A stretch of 64,000 nt of DNA from Streptomyces sp. DSM 110735. GTDB taxonomy: Bacteria > Actinomycetota > Actinomycetes > Streptomycetales > Streptomycetaceae. Of this stretch, positions 1 to 7,719 are shown one piece after another; the first letter of the stretch is position 1; each line of letters begins with the position of its first letter. The position numbers were made by a program, and so were the translations under genes. The stretch lies in the NCBI RefSeq assembly GCF_016482685.1, contig NZ_JACYHF010000001.1, positions 548,612-612,611 of the forward strand, in the 5' to 3' direction. The notes beneath the pieces are model-generated. The model had not been told where the DNA came from and searched no databases. It saw nothing but the letters and a program-made list of their open reading frames with translations.

Positions 1-341
1 GACGGGGCGGGGCTGGTGTCAGGGCGGACGAGGTAGTACGCGGTTTCGGAGATCTCCGAGCGGAGCAGGTCCGCGGGGCGCGGACTGAGCACGATGTGCG
101 GGCCGGCCGACAGGTGGGTCAGGTCTCGCACGGTCGTATGGCGGTACCAGGCGAGGCGGTCCGCGTCTCGGGTGCGCGCCGCGTGTTCGGCGCCTTCGAG
201 CAGGTGGTGGGCCACGGCGTAGTCGAGGGCGGACGAGCCGAGGCGGTTGCCGAGTACTGAGGCGATACGGCTGGTTCGTAGACGCTGGTGGTCGGCAATG
301 CCGTCGAGGGCGACAAGGGATTCCGGGGCGAGAGCGCTCAT
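1..341 (-). CDS. Unknown protein, N-terminal 113 residues, cut by the window edge
   Basis: An open frame runs leftward from an ATG at 341 and reaches base 1 without a stop, so only the N-terminus is visible. It has no recognisable catalytic motif. The visible part is helical and rich in Ala and Leu, with a stretch AYYLVRP near the cut edge. It lies 58 bp downstream of the small precursor-like peptide gene on the same strand, so it is probably the next gene of the same operon. A third RiPP-modifying enzyme, for example an HExxH-type peptide hydroxylase, is conceivable by position only. Reading frame certainty is good; function is not known. Confidence 0.6.
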   Translation of the reverse strand, partial: MSALAPESLVALDGIADHQRLRTSRIASVLGNRLGSSALDYAVAHHLLEGAEHAARTRDADRLAWYRHTTVRDLTHLSAGPHIVLSPRPADLLRSEISETAYYLVRPDTSPAP

Positions 342-398
342 CTGGAGCTCCGGGCGTGAAACGGGGCCGGACCGGGACGGGCCCGGCCCCGTGGCGGG

Positions 399-560
399 TT
401 AGGACTCGGTGGTGGGCTCGGTGGCACCGGGCTCCACCGTGGTGGCCAGCCAGGTCTCGGTGGCCGCGTTGGAGGTGTGCGCGGTGGTGCGCACGGGGTC
501 GCTGTCGCGCAGAGACGCGACCGCATCCAGGAACTCGTCGAACGTCTTGTCTTCTGCCAC
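399..560 (-). CDS. Putative RiPP precursor peptide, 53 residues
   Basis: A GTG at 560 is preceded by a purine-rich AAGAGAG ribosome binding site and opens a 53-codon frame ending in TAA. The N-terminal half is charged (AEDKTFDEFLDAVASLRDSD) like a leader. The C-terminal half (from about residue 24) is rich in Thr, Ala, Asn, Glu and one Trp (TETWLATT), ending PTTES. It sits directly after genes for a radical SAM/SPASM protein and a 2-oxoglutarate oxygenase on the same strand, the classic arrangement for a ribosomally made, post-translationally modified peptide. The peptide belongs to no family I recognise, so the assignment rests on size, composition and neighbours. Likely modification sites are the Thr/Asn/Trp residues, which is inference. 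Confidence 0.62.
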   Translation of the reverse strand: MAEDKTFDEFLDAVASLRDSDPVRTTAHTSNAATETWLATTVEPGATEPTTES

Positions 561-649
561 TGCTCGCTCTCTTCTCCGGTCGGGGCCGTGGGTCGGGGTG
601 GGGTGGCTGCGGGGCGGGCCTCGGGGGCCGGTCATGGCGGCGAAGCCTC

Positions 650-1369
650 CTACTCGGAGACGAGGAGCGTGAGGAACTTGCGAACGCGGCCGGCGCGGAC
701 AGGTTCGGTGCCATGGACGAGCTGGCTGCCGAAGATCACGAGCGTGCCGGGAGCGGGTGCGACGCTCCATCGGGTGCGGGGCATGGCGCGGAACCAGGGG
801 GAGGAGATGTCTGCCCCGTCGTGTGCGAAGCGCATTCCGTGGGCGTAACCCGATCCGGTCGGCGCCTCGGCGGCGGTCCAGACGGAGTCGCTGCCCGTGG
901 TCTCCACGTAGAACGCGCCGCCCATGTCGTGGATGTCCGTGAGGGTGACCGTCGCGGCGGCGATCTGGCGGGGACGGGTGAGGGGATCGGGGGCGATGCC
1001 GTCGGCATGCGGGGTGATGTATTGGCCGGCGCCGTACTCGAGGTAGATCCACGGCCGGTGGCCGGTGACCGATGGCAGGGTGCGCGTGATGGCGGCCATG
1101 TGGAGCTTCAGGGCCTGGTCGAGGAGGGTGGTCGCCGCATGGGGGATGTCGGTTACCTCGATGCGGCCGGCTGGCTCGTAGACGTCCTGCGCCTCGCCGG
1201 GGGAGTGACCGGGGATCTCGTGGATGGTCGTGCGGCGGCCAGGGCCGTACCGGTCGCGTCCGAGGGAACCGAACGTGTCATCCATGACGAGGGTGAGCCG
1301 CTCGATCTCGTCCGGCTTGAGGAAGCCCTCCACAGTGCGGATGGACAGAGTTTCGGCGATGTGGATCAT
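650..1369 (-). CDS. 2-oxoglutarate/Fe(II)-dependent oxygenase, prolyl-4-hydroxylase-like
   Basis: This 239-residue protein has the metal facial triad of the 2OG-Fe(II) superfamily: HAD at 121-123 and the distal His at 219 (LVHGTEP), followed by Arg 228/230, which would bind the 2-oxoglutarate carboxylate. Members hydroxylate or otherwise oxidise amino acids, peptides or small molecules. The ATG at 1369 overlaps the radical SAM stop codon by four bases (ATGA), so the two are translationally coupled. The start lies 809 bp upstream of the putative precursor start, with 89 bp between the two genes, which suggests the peptide is the substrate. A free amino-acid substrate cannot be excluded. Confidence 0.82.
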   Translation of the reverse strand: MIHIAETLSIRTVEGFLKPDEIERLTLVMDDTFGSLGRDRYGPGRRTTIHEIPGHSPGEAQDVYEPAGRIEVTDIPHAATTLLDQALKLHMAAITRTLPSVTGHRPWIYLEYGAGQYITPHADGIAPDPLTRPRQIAAATVTLTDIHDMGGAFYVETTGSDSVWTAAEAPTGSGYAHGMRFAHDGADISSPWFRAMPRTRWSVAPAPGTLVIFGSQLVHGTEPVRAGRVRKFLTLLVSE

Positions 1370-3225
1370 CGCTCTCCTCCGCAGGCACAGGGGGTGGAGA
1401 TCGGGGCAGAGGCGGCCTCGGCCAGAGCCTCCGTGAGTACACGCACGGCCCGGGAGAGGTCCTCGAAGTACTCGGCAGGCGTGCTGCCAGCAGCGGGTAC
1501 GAGATGCAGGTCGAGCGTCGGATACACCCGGCCGGTGGTGCGGCAGGTGAGCTCGCTGCGACCGAGGACCACCGAACACGACCCGGGCAGAGAGGACTCG
1601 GCCCGGCTGGCGGCGCGGCACAGGCTCGTCGCTGTACGCGCGTACTCGGCGCGGTCGCGCGGCAGGATACCGACCGAGAGGAAGCGGGGCTCGGCTCCGG
1701 GGAGGTCGGCGTAGGTGTGGCCCTGGCAGCTGTCATAGGTGACGGCGTTCCAGCCTGCAGTGAGCGCGTCGACGACCGGACGGACGCCGGGCTCGATGCC
1801 CTCGTGCCACTGGGGGTGGTGGGGGTCGAGATCGTCTGCCTCGTGCACACCGGGGAGGCCGACCGTGTTGATGTTGCCGTGGGCGCTGACCTGGAGGCGG
1901 GCGGGCGGGCGTGGTGCGGCGGGGTCGTCCCAGCGGGCCAGGAACGCTGCGACGTGGTGCATGTCGTTGGGGCGGACGGGACGCCAGCGCAGCAGGGAAC
2001 AGGAGGCACCGGGCGGGAGGTCCGGGTGGGCGAGCAGGGCGGCGACGCCCTCGATCAGGCGCATGCGGTGGTCGCAGTACGCGTCTTCGTCGCCCGCGGC
2101 GGCGAAGCGGAGGCGGACCGCCGGGCAGCCCGCGCCGCAGGTGTCGCGGTAGTCGCAGGCCGTGCACTTCGTGACCAGGGAGCGTGCCTGCTGAAGCAGG
2201 GCAGAGTCGTCCTGGGCACGGGCCACGTCCGCTTCAGAGCGGATGTCGCCGAGCGTAGCCAGACCCGCCTGCGGCCAGGGCAGCTCGTCACAACTTCCCA
2301 GGCGGTCATCGGGATAAAGGGTGAGGACGTGGTCGCACTTCAAGTCGGAGAAGTGACAGGAACGGGTTTGCAGACCCCTCAGGCGGCGGATGACGGAGAC
2401 GACGGGTTCCAGCTTGACGCGGCGGAACAGGCCGTCGGCAACCCAGTTGTGGGCGGCCTCCAGCACAAAGTCGGCGTATTGACGAGGTGTGACGGCCCAG
2501 GCCGGGCCAGTGGGGCCGATGGCCCGTCGCTGAAGTGCCCGACTGGTTGGCGCACGGGATCCGACAGCTGTGGTTGACCGGGTGACCGCCGCATCGAAAC
2601 ACGGCACCAGGCTGACCGTCGTCACGGCGGAAAAGGAGGCGAGGTTCTCCATGACCTCGGAGGCCCGGCCGAGGACGTACGGGGTGACGGCGCAGATGAC
2701 GCCGGTGTGGCGTCCCCGACGGCCGAGGAGCTCCAGGGCTTCGACCACCCGGGGGTAGGTGGGGCGGCCGTCGTAACCGACGCGCCACGAATTCCCGAGC
2801 GCGTCCCCGTCGAGGGAGATGCCGATCTCCAATTCCGGGCAGTGTCGCTCGAACAGGTCAAGCCAGACGTCGTCGAGTTGGAGGCCGTTGGTCTGGAGGC
2901 TCACTCGGATGACGTTCGGCTGTGCGGCGAGCGCGTCCAGGATCTCCGCGATCCGTTCCCGGCCAGCGGTCAGGGGCTCCCCGCCGTGGAGCTCGACGCT
3001 GAGCGGGCGCCCGGAGAAGATCGAACCGAGGTGGTGGACCTGTGCCGCGCTGATGCGGGCGCCTCCCGGTGACTCCTTGCGCTTCTCGTAGCAGTACAGG
3101 CAGTCGATGTCGCAGGTCTCCCCGCGGAGCTTGAGGATGACGGAGACCGCCGTGTCCGGTCCGGTGCTCGGCAACGGGGCGTAGAGACTCTCCAGGTCGG
3201 TGGGTGCGGTGCGGGTGACGGGCAT
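1366..3225 (-). CDS. Radical SAM/SPASM enzyme with unusual C-terminal extension
   Basis: The 619-residue protein carries the radical SAM cluster motif CxxxCxxC at Cys38, Cys42 and Cys45, followed by the HGGEP motif near residue 80 for SAM binding. A SPASM-type cysteine cluster (CTACDYRDTCGAGCP) near residues 350-365 should hold auxiliary iron-sulfur clusters. Such enzymes install C-C, C-O or C-S bonds in peptides. After the SPASM region, about 230 further residues contain the motif TYDSCQGH and do not resemble a domain I know. The start at 3225 has GGGAG upstream. It is coupled to the oxygenase by an ATGA overlap and stands two genes from the precursor candidate, so peptide maturation is the most likely role. 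Confidence 0.85.
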   Translation of the reverse strand: MPVTRTAPTDLESLYAPLPSTGPDTAVSVILKLRGETCDIDCLYCYEKRKESPGGARISAAQVHHLGSIFSGRPLSVELHGGEPLTAGRERIAEILDALAAQPNVIRVSLQTNGLQLDDVWLDLFERHCPELEIGISLDGDALGNSWRVGYDGRPTYPRVVEALELLGRRGRHTGVICAVTPYVLGRASEVMENLASFSAVTTVSLVPCFDAAVTRSTTAVGSRAPTSRALQRRAIGPTGPAWAVTPRQYADFVLEAAHNWVADGLFRRVKLEPVVSVIRRLRGLQTRSCHFSDLKCDHVLTLYPDDRLGSCDELPWPQAGLATLGDIRSEADVARAQDDSALLQQARSLVTKCTACDYRDTCGAGCPAVRLRFAAAGDEDAYCDHRMRLIEGVAALLAHPDLPPGASCSLLRWRPVRPNDMHHVAAFLARWDDPAAPRPPARLQVSAHGNINTVGLPGVHEADDLDPHHPQWHEGIEPGVRPVVDALTAGWNAVTYDSCQGHTYADLPGAEPRFLSVGILPRDRAEYARTATSLCRAASRAESSLPGSCSVVLGRSELTCRTTGRVYPTLDLHLVPAAGSTPAEYFEDLSRAVRVLTEALAEAASAPISTPCACGGER

Positions 3226-3255
3226 CAGAGGACTCCCGAGGAGGAGAGGCGCGGT

Positions 3256-4122
3256 CTACGCGCCATCGATGGACACCGTGGACAGCCACCCGAGAAGCTG
3301 TCCGCCGGTGATGGGGACGTGGACGTCGCCGCGGCGAAGGAACCATCCGTCGGCATACCGCTGGGGCAGCCAGCCGACGTCAGGGGCAACGAGGTTGGGA
3401 GGCGTCTGCAGCGGGTCGTCGACGGGCCAGCAGTCCAGGAGCGCTCTGGTCACGCGTCGCTGAACCGGACGGAACCACTCCCACGTTTCCGCGTGGGCCG
3501 GGCCGATCTGCGGACGGAACGGAGCGTCGGCAAGGAGCGGCAGCCACTTGTCGCCCAGGACCGGATGCCCGGCCGCCGCGCACTCGAGCGCGGTGAGGCA
3601 GGTCTCCAGCTTCCGGCACACGACGTCGGCGGGTTCGGCCAAGCCGTCCTCGACGAGGCCGATCAGGTCCTCGGCGAGGCTCGCCGCGACCTCGGCCTGG
3701 TCGGCGACCGCCCAGCGTCGGTAGCCCTGGCGCTCCTCGGGGTCGAGCACCAGATCCCAGCGTCCGGAGCCGTACGACAGAGCGGTACGCAGACACATGA
3801 GGTCGTGCATCGAGGCGCGTACTCGGCGGAACGATCCGAGATCGTCGCGGCGGACATCGAAGGAGCGGAGCAGGTGACGGAGCTCCTCCGCCCGCTGCGG
3901 CGCCGTCGCTTGGAGATCGACACGGACGCCGTCCACGATGCGCGACTCCCACGCCGGAAGGGCGCCGTCCACGATGCCGCGCAGGTCGATGTCGCTCGCC
4001 GCGTGGGCGAAGCCGCAGGCGAGGGCTCCCTCCAACCAGACCTCGCGGGCCTCGTCGGCCGCGAGGAGCGTTCGGGCGACCTTGTCGGCGATCTCCCGAC
4101 GAAGCTGTGCCGATGGGTTCAC
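3256..4122 (-). CDS. Nucleotidyltransferase-superfamily protein
   Basis: The N-terminal third carries a minimal nucleotidyltransferase signature, GALACGFAHAASDIDL, at about residues 32-47. The aspartates of SDID match the metal-binding pair, but the usual GS before them is GA. The remainder is helical with a conserved-looking RxxQGYRRWA segment. The GTG start at 4122 overlaps the dehydrogenase stop in a GTGA coupling. At 288 residues it is longer than minimal toxin-type transferases and closer to the aminoglycoside or lincosamide adenylyltransferase-like group. Adenylylation of a small molecule or protein is plausible; the substrate is unknown. Confidence 0.7.
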   Translation of the reverse strand: MNPSAQLRREIADKVARTLLAADEAREVWLEGALACGFAHAASDIDLRGIVDGALPAWESRIVDGVRVDLQATAPQRAEELRHLLRSFDVRRDDLGSFRRVRASMHDLMCLRTALSYGSGRWDLVLDPEERQGYRRWAVADQAEVAASLAEDLIGLVEDGLAEPADVVCRKLETCLTALECAAAGHPVLGDKWLPLLADAPFRPQIGPAHAETWEWFRPVQRRVTRALLDCWPVDDPLQTPPNLVAPDVGWLPQRYADGWFLRRGDVHVPITGGQLLGWLSTVSIDGA

Positions 4123-5042
4123 CGGTGCCCTCCTTCGATCAGGATCTTTTCGTCGGCGGTGATCGTCCTGAGGAGATCGATGGCCCATCGGTCGAGTGCG
4201 CCGCGCACGTCGGAGCGCTGGGCGCCGATGTGGGGCGAGACCAGGAGGTTGAGCGGCGTCGTGGAGCCAGTGAGGAGCGGCAGGTGCTTCCGCTCTACCG
4301 GGTCGAGTGCCAGGCCCCAGAGCCTCCCGTCTGCCAGCGCTCGCAGGCAGGCAGTGACGTCGAGTGTCTCCAGCCGCCCTGCGCAGATCAGCAAGGGCCG
4401 CTGCGGTGCGACGCGTGCGAGGAAGTCCGCGCCGATGGACTGTTCGGTCGTAGGGCGCAGCGGCAGAGCGATCACGTGTACCTGTGACTGCTCCATGAGC
4501 GCTGTCTGCGGCAGCTCCCGCAGACCCGGAGGGTTCGACGGCCAGGCGGCGAAGGCCGTGCGGCCCACGTAGGGAGCGAGGGCCCGGGCGGTGGCCAGCC
4601 CCACCGGGCCCGCGCCCCAGATCCCTGCGGTCAGGCTTCCGAGTGACGCTCCCATACACGCCTGTTTCTCGTGCCGGCCGAGCATCAGCGCGTGCTGCCC
4701 CAAGGGGATTTGCCGGGCCAGGGCGAGGGCAGCGGCGAGCACCCACTCGCCCACGGCGTCCGCGCCGGCCTCGGCGTTGCGGTGCAACGTGATGCCACGG
4801 TGCCGGAGGGCGTTCACGTCGATGTGGTCGATGCCGGAGCCCGTCCGTACGACGTGCCGCAGGCGAGGGAGTGCATCGAGCTCCCTCCCGCCGAGACGGA
4901 CACCGGAACGCAGAACGAGCACCGCTGTGTTGGCGGGCGGAGGCGAGTCCAGGTCCGGCACCTCGTGTACGAGGACGTCGGGCAGGGCGCGGCGGATCGC
5001 GTTCGCGTCCGCTGCACCGTGTAGCACCAGGACAGCGCTCAT
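4119..5042 (-). CDS. D-2-hydroxyacid dehydrogenase family oxidoreductase
   Basis: This 307-residue protein shows the family layout: an N-terminal catalytic half (RTGSGIDHID, 66-75), a Rossmann glycine motif GIWGAGPVG at 140-148, and catalytic Arg223 (CAGR), an acidic residue near 250 and His271 (SPHIGA). It should interconvert a 2-oxoacid and a 2-hydroxyacid with NAD(P)H. ATGA overlap with the methyltransferase gene upstream and GTGA overlap with the nucleotidyltransferase downstream place it in the middle of the operon. The nearby PEP mutase-like gene makes reduction of a phosphonopyruvate-like oxoacid one attractive hypothesis, but ordinary oxoacids fit equally well. Confidence 0.84.
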   Translation of the reverse strand: MSAVLVLHGAADANAIRRALPDVLVHEVPDLDSPPPANTAVLVLRSGVRLGGRELDALPRLRHVVRTGSGIDHIDVNALRHRGITLHRNAEAGADAVGEWVLAAALALARQIPLGQHALMLGRHEKQACMGASLGSLTAGIWGAGPVGLATARALAPYVGRTAFAAWPSNPPGLRELPQTALMEQSQVHVIALPLRPTTEQSIGADFLARVAPQRPLLICAGRLETLDVTACLRALADGRLWGLALDPVERKHLPLLTGSTTPLNLLVSPHIGAQRSDVRGALDRWAIDLLRTITADEKILIEGGHR

Positions 5043-5704
5043 CCGAAGACCTCCGGCCTCTCGTACCGGCCGAAGGCGAGATCGCCCTTGCCGACGACGA
5101 CGGTCACAGGCGAGGGCGCGCCGAAGTACGCGTCGCTGGCGCGCTTCACTCCCGGGAGCCCGTCCCAGGCCCGAGGATTGGTTGCCGTGTCCGCGTAGTC
5201 GTCGACGAGCAGCACGCCCGTCGGCACCAGGCGGGTGACGCAGTGCGTCAGCCCTGTGAGGGTGGAGTCGTAGAAGTCGCCGTCCAGGTAGGCGAACGCG
5301 ATCTCGTCGGGAAGTTCTTTGGAAAGGGTCTCGTCGAACCACCCAGGATGGATGACCGGCGCCGGCCTGCCCCAGGCCGCATGCGTGGCGTGCACGTCGT
5401 CCGGGGACGACCGGAGCTCGCCCGCCGCCAGGTGGTCCGAGTCCTCGGCGCCGGGCGCGGGCATGCCCTGGAAGGAGTCGTAGACGTGGATCTCGCGGTC
5501 GTGGTCGCCCAGCGAGTCGAGCACGCTACGGATCCAGAGGGCCATCGCGCCCCTGTAGCAGCCGAGTTCCACCACGGGGCCTGGTAGACCGCGGGCGGCC
5601 AAGTGGGCGAGCTCGTCGGCGATCACGTGGAGGCGGTCGGCACAGACCGTCCCGGAGTGCTCCCGCAGCAGCCACTCCCGCAGATCCTTCAACCTTGGAT
5701 CCAT
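5039..5704 (-). CDS. TylF-type class I SAM-dependent methyltransferase
   Basis: The 221-residue protein has the SAM-binding motif VVELGCYRGA near residue 44. An acidic YDSFQGMP segment and the LDGDFYDST and VDDYAD motifs follow, all typical of the TylF/macrocin O-methyltransferase family, where the aspartates bind metal and catalyse transfer to a hydroxyl. The ATG at 5704 has AGGTGGTG eight bases upstream. An in-frame GTG at 5713 that overlaps the NUDIX stop would add three residues and is a real alternative. Expected to O-methylate an intermediate of the cluster product. Confidence 0.85.
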   Translation of the reverse strand: MDPRLKDLREWLLREHSGTVCADRLHVIADELAHLAARGLPGPVVELGCYRGAMALWIRSVLDSLGDHDREIHVYDSFQGMPAPGAEDSDHLAAGELRSSPDDVHATHAAWGRPAPVIHPGWFDETLSKELPDEIAFAYLDGDFYDSTLTGLTHCVTRLVPTGVLLVDDYADTATNPRAWDGLPGVKRASDAYFGAPSPVTVVVGKGDLAFGRYERPEVFG

Positions 5705-5709
5705 GAAGG

Positions 5710-6180
5710 TCACCACCTGTCCACGAAGGGGTCGGCGAGCTCCCCGCTCAGCGCTGCCGACAATGGGCGGTTGATCCGAGGCAACAGGTACACGTCGCCC
5801 AGACGTTCTAGCGGCACCCATTCGAAGCCCACTTGGATGGGATCCGGCGGTTCCGGCATGTGCGGCTCGGCGTTCTCCACCTGCTCGGCGAGGAAATTGA
5901 ACTGAACCTTCTGCACGTCCCCGAACTCGCCCTGCCACGACTCGGGGACGTACTCGACGACGCACAGCAGACGTCGGGCCACGACCTGGAGGCCGGTCTC
6001 CTGCGCAACCTTGCGGTTCACGGCCTGGCGCAGGTCCTCGCCGACCTGAGCTTTGCCGCCCGGGAGGTTGTAGTGGAACCCGGCCTCGTCGTCGTACGAC
6101 AGCAGCAGGACGGCGCCGTCGCGCACGATCGCCGCCTTCACGGAGACACTGATCCGAGGTAGTTCGGGCGTCAGAGGCAC
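5710..6180 (-). CDS. NUDIX-domain protein with degenerate NUDIX box
   Basis: The 156-residue protein has a NUDIX fold pattern with a box beginning at Gly42 and Glu48. The core REUxEE is replaced by R56-K-V-A-Q-E61, so two of the three glutamates that normally bind magnesium are Lys and Gln. Hydrolase activity may therefore be weak, altered or absent, and a ligand-sensing role is possible. The GTG start overlaps the end of the PEP mutase-like gene by ten bases, and its stop lies next to the methyltransferase start. Confidence 0.8.
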   Translation of the reverse strand: MPLTPELPRISVSVKAAIVRDGAVLLLSYDDEAGFHYNLPGGKAQVGEDLRQAVNRKVAQETGLQVVARRLLCVVEYVPESWQGEFGDVQKVQFNFLAEQVENAEPHMPEPPDPIQVGFEWVPLERLGDVYLLPRINRPLSAALSGELADPFVDRW

Positions 6181-7040
6181 GACAGCGCCTCCGGCTCGCC
6201 GACGCGCATCAGGTCACCGACCTCCGCGAGGGATCCTGCGACGGTGGACCGGAAACTCCCTCCGCGCCGGAACTGACGGGCGGCGGTGCGCATACCCGCG
6301 AGGGCGGCACGGCTGAGCTGGTTCGCGTAGATGCAGAGGCGGAAGCCGGCCTCGCCGAGTTCGGCTGCGCTCAGGTCAGGGAACGCCGTGGGCACACTGA
6401 CCAGCGGCGTACCTTGGCTCCACGCACGTCCAATGGCCCGCGCCTGCTCACCGGTCGCTTCCTTGGAGTGGATGAGTACCGCATCCGCTCCGGCCTCGGC
6501 GTACGCCTTGGCGCGGGCGATCGCCGTGGCCAGATCCTCACCGGCGATCAGGGCCTCGGTGCGGGCCACGACCACGAGGCCGTCACCGACGACCTTCCTT
6601 ATACGCCCCACTTGCTGGCACAGCAGGTCCCGGTCGGCGAGGGTCTGGGCTCGGTGGGCCGCGAAGCTGTTGCACTTCGGGTACGCACTGTCCTCGACAC
6701 ACACCGCCGCGGCACCGGCGCGCATCAGGTCGTATGCGAACCGCTCTGCCGTGCGCCCCGAACCGCCCGCGTTGTCGATGTCCACGATGACGGGGAGATC
6801 GGTGACACGGCCGAGCGAGGCGACCACGTCGGACAGGTCCCGAGGGCTCAGCACGTTGGCGTCGGGCAGCCCCAAGGCCGCGGACACCTCCAGACCGCTC
6901 ACCCATAGGGCGTCGAAGCCCGCCTCAGCCGCGACGTGCGCGGCGAGCGCGTTCACCGCACCGATTGCCAGTAGAGGGTGCTTCCGCTCGCTGTCGTCGA
7001 GGGCCTCACGTAGATGGATCGCCTTCGCGTTGTCAGTCAT
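6171..7040 (-). CDS. Isocitrate lyase/PEP mutase superfamily enzyme
   Basis: This 289-residue protein aligns well with the PEP mutase branch. It has LWVSGLEVSAALG (45-57), the metal-binding VDIDNAGG region with Asp87 and Asp89, VARTEALIAG and ADAVLIHSK further on. The diagnostic EDKx5NS motif reads EDSx5NS at 116-125: the first Lys is Ser, while Lys122, Asn124 and Ser125 are kept. Possible activities are PEP to phosphonopyruvate, phosphonopyruvate hydrolysis, or C-C lysis of a 2-methylisocitrate-like acid. AAGAGAG precedes the ATG at 7040, which overlaps the kinase-like gene by eight bases. The adjacent 2-hydroxyacid dehydrogenase could act on its oxoacid product. Confidence 0.83.
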   Translation of the reverse strand: MTDNAKAIHLREALDDSERKHPLLAIGAVNALAAHVAAEAGFDALWVSGLEVSAALGLPDANVLSPRDLSDVVASLGRVTDLPVIVDIDNAGGSGRTAERFAYDLMRAGAAAVCVEDSAYPKCNSFAAHRAQTLADRDLLCQQVGRIRKVVGDGLVVVARTEALIAGEDLATAIARAKAYAEAGADAVLIHSKEATGEQARAIGRAWSQGTPLVSVPTAFPDLSAAELGEAGFRLCIYANQLSRAALAGMRTAARQFRRGGSFRSTVAGSLAEVGDLMRVGEPEALSCL

Positions 7041-7719
7041 GGGTCTCTCTTCCTTCCGCGTGGGCGGCGAGCGATGGCACCAGCTGCCGTTCGCGCAGTA
7101 CGTCCCAAGCGGCGAGCAGCACCTCGGACCGGGGCCGGCGGGCGTCCAGGCGGACCACGTCGCCGAGGAGCGGGAACTCGTCGGGCTTCGTGACCACGGC
7201 CTCGTAGGTCTCGCGAACCCGGCTCTGGATGTCGTGCACGTCCCAGTCGGCCCGGACGGCATCACCCTGGCGGGCCTGCGCCCGGCTCATCGAGGCGTCG
7301 GTCTCCAGGTCCAGGACGAGCGTGAGATCGGGGGCCACGGTGATCTGCGCGGTCAGCGCCTCGTACGTCTCTGACACCCTCATGTCGTGCTTCACCGCGA
7401 AGAAGGCCAGCTCGCTGAGGAGCCAGCGATCCGCGATCACGGGCCGGGCCTGTCGCTGGGGGAGTACGAGGCGATCCAGCGTGGCCTGTTTGTCCGCCGC
7501 GATCGCGGAAAGGTAGGCATCACGGTTCCCGGCGTTCGGCCGGTACTTGCCGGTGACGATGGCAGCGGCCTGCTCGGCGGCGAGGAAGTTGGTGGTGAGC
7601 ATGCACAGCGGGGTGACGCCGTAGAGCCCCTCCCAAAGCCGGAACAGGCCCTTGCGCAGGGTCGTCTTGCCGGTGCCGTCGAGCCCCTCGACGACGATGA
7701 ACGGATAGCGGTGGCTCAT
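7033..7719 (-). CDS. Thymidylate kinase-like P-loop protein
   Basis: The 228-residue protein begins with a Walker A motif GLDGTGKT at 12-19, followed by an ADRW motif in place of the DRY/H of dTMP kinases and a late Arg-rich lid (SRAQARQGD). It belongs to the thymidylate kinase-like group of small-molecule kinases. A housekeeping dTMP kinase would be expected elsewhere, and the operon setting (ATGA overlap upstream, ATGACTGA overlap downstream) implies a pathway-specific phosphorylation or nucleotide role. Confidence 0.78.
   Translation of the reverse strand: MSHRYPFIVVEGLDGTGKTTLRKGLFRLWEGLYGVTPLCMLTTNFLAAEQAAAIVTGKYRPNAGNRDAYLSAIAADKQATLDRLVLPQRQARPVIADRWLLSELAFFAVKHDMRVSETYEALTAQITVAPDLTLVLDLETDASMSRAQARQGDAVRADWDVHDIQSRVRETYEAVVTKPDEFPLLGDVVRLDARRPRSEVLLAAWDVLRERQLVPSLAAHAEGRETHD

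Noticed and set aside
1..341. HExxH-type peptide hydroxylase for the truncated left-edge gene
   Set aside because: Position suggests it, but no HExxH motif is visible in the 113 residues present.
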